A stretch of DNA of 5,278 nt from Thermoflexus sp. Lineage in GTDB: Bacteria; Chloroflexota; Anaerolineae; B4-G1; DUEL01. Positions 4,697 to 5,278 of the stretch are shown here, in pieces (position 1 is the stretch's first letter; every line of letters starts with the position of its first letter). The notes beneath the pieces were generated by a model that had not been told where the DNA came from, searched no databases, and saw nothing but the letters and a program-made list of their open reading frames with translations. Made by a program: the position numbers and the translations under genes. Location of the stretch: contig JAPYWT010000202.1 in NCBI GenBank assembly GCA_028276215.1, positions 1 through 5,278 on the forward strand, in the 5' to 3' direction.

Positions 4697-5278
4697 AGAT
4701 GCAAACAGACACTCTGGACATCCCGTTGCTGCTCCGGCTGATAGAGGAGAACCCGGAATGGCGGGCACTCTTTCGGCGCGCGTTGCTGAGTGATGACATA
4801 CTGGAACTGCCCGAACTGTTCCGACGGCTTAGCGCGCATGTAGAGGCCATCGCGGAATCACAATGGCAGATCAACGAGGTCCTCAAAGAACTGGCCGAGG
4901 CCCAACGGCAGACCGATGAGTCGGTCAAAGCGCTGGCGGAGGCCCAACGGCGCAGCGAGGAGGCCCAACGGCGCAGCGAGGAGCGGCTGGACCGGCTGGA
5001 GGCCGCCGTCCAGGAACTGGCCGAGGCCCAACGGCAGACCGATGAATCGGTCAGAGCGTTGATGGAGGCCCAACGGCAGACCGATGAGTCGGTCAAAGCG
5101 CTGGCGGAGGCCCAACGGCGCAGCGAGGAGGCCCAACGGCGCAGCGAGGAGCGGCTGGACCGGCTGGAGGCCGCCGTCCAGGAACTGGCCGAGGCCCAAC
5201 GGCGGACGGAGCAACGGGTAGAGGAACTGGCCGAGGCCCAATGGCGGACGGAGCAACGGGTAGAGGAACTGGCCGAGG
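4693..5278 (+). CDS. Coiled-coil repeat protein, 3' end outside window (DUF3782-like)
   Basis: An open frame begins with ATG overlapping the pdxT stop (ATGA) and runs off the window after 195 codons. No good Shine-Dalgarno is present, so translational coupling to pdxT is likely; an ATG at 4699 is an alternative. Residues 1-60 form a helical head (IPLLLRLIEENPEWRALFRRALLSDD split around LLRLIEENPEW and FRRALLSDD). From about residue 65 the protein is strict 14-residue repeats (two heptads each) such as KELAEAQRQTDESV, KALAEAQRRSEEAQ, RRSEERLDRLEAAV and EELAEAQRRTEQRV. Core positions read L-Q-T-V at 4-3-4-3 spacing. The head plus the repeats recall Chloroflexi and cyanobacterial proteins annotated DUF3782, which usually end in a PD-(D/E)XK nuclease-like domain. 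That end, if present, lies beyond the window. Function is unknown. Confidence 0.82.
   Translation, partial: MKMQTDTLDIPLLLRLIEENPEWRALFRRALLSDDILELPELFRRLSAHVEAIAESQWQINEVLKELAEAQRQTDESVKALAEAQRRSEEAQRRSEERLDRLEAAVQELAEAQRQTDESVRALMEAQRQTDESVKALAEAQRRSEEAQRRSEERLDRLEAAVQELAEAQRRTEQRVEELAEAQWRTEQRVEELAE
4897..5203 (+). repeat. Perfect 139-bp direct repeat inside the coiled-coil gene
   Basis: Bases 4897-5035 and 5065-5203 are identical over 139 bp at an offset of 168 bp (56 codons, four 14-residue units). The offset keeps both reading frame and heptad phase. A further 42-bp unit (14 codons) repeats at 5203 and 5245, nearly perfect to the window end. Identity at third codon positions shows the copies are recent or kept alike by gene conversion. 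Confidence 0.95.

Noticed and set aside
4067..5256. Minus-strand open frames opposite pdxT and the coiled-coil gene
   Set aside because: Their repetitive Leu/Gly/Pro or Ser/Arg/Trp runs are the complement of the coiled-coil repeats, and the plus-strand genes explain the region fully.
4897..5278. Regular direct repeats that could suggest a CRISPR array
   Set aside because: The repeats have no unique spacers, keep a codon-multiple period and encode a heptad coiled coil, so they are coding repeats.

Overview
The window is GC-rich bacterial DNA. Several traits together point to a member of the Chloroflexota, perhaps a thermophilic Anaerolineae- or Thermoflexia-like lineage: an archaeal-type methionine adenosyltransferase behind a bacterial S-box leader, a PdxS/PdxT vitamin B6 pair, a helicase-associated-domain protein with the 'DMGPGR...RPW...LWYRGL' signature, and a coiled-coil repeat protein of the DUF3782-like type. 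This placement is an inference from gene families, because no rRNA or marker gene is present.

Layout. Left end, minus strand: a gene reading off the window edge (893 to before 1), resembling helicase-associated-domain proteins. Next comes a 224-bp intergenic stretch holding a perfect 20-bp inverted repeat with a 3-nt loop (1007-1049). Then, still on the minus strand, an archaeal-type S-adenosylmethionine synthetase gene (2305-1118). Its leader carries a clear SAM-I (S-box) riboswitch (2564-2423), an intrinsic terminator with a U-run (2406-2375), and a sigma-70-type promoter with a perfect TTGACA box. A second promoter faces the other way, 21 bp from the first.

The plus-strand promoter drives pdxS (2727-3614). 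After a 156-bp gap with a short GGTAT(A)CT-type tandem repeat come a small antitoxin-like gene (3771-4073), a 14-codon ORF that overlaps it by ATGA, pdxT (4118-4696), and a gene overlapping pdxT by ATGA. That last gene encodes a long coiled coil of strict 14-residue repeats and runs off the right edge. Its DNA contains a perfect 139-bp direct repeat at 168-bp spacing.

How the genes work together. The synthetase makes SAM, and its leader senses SAM and should terminate transcription early when SAM is plentiful. PdxS and PdxT together form the ribose-5-phosphate-dependent pyridoxal phosphate synthase: PdxT releases ammonia from glutamine and PdxS builds PLP. The small antitoxin-like gene between them and the coiled-coil gene after them have no known part in B6 synthesis. 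They may be accessory genes caught in the operon.

The most notable points are the riboswitch-controlled archaeal-type MAT, the split pdxS-pdxT pair with an inserted TA-like gene, the palindrome after the MAT gene, and the recently duplicated repeat block in the coiled-coil gene. I saw no wholly new system that the sequence alone could establish.
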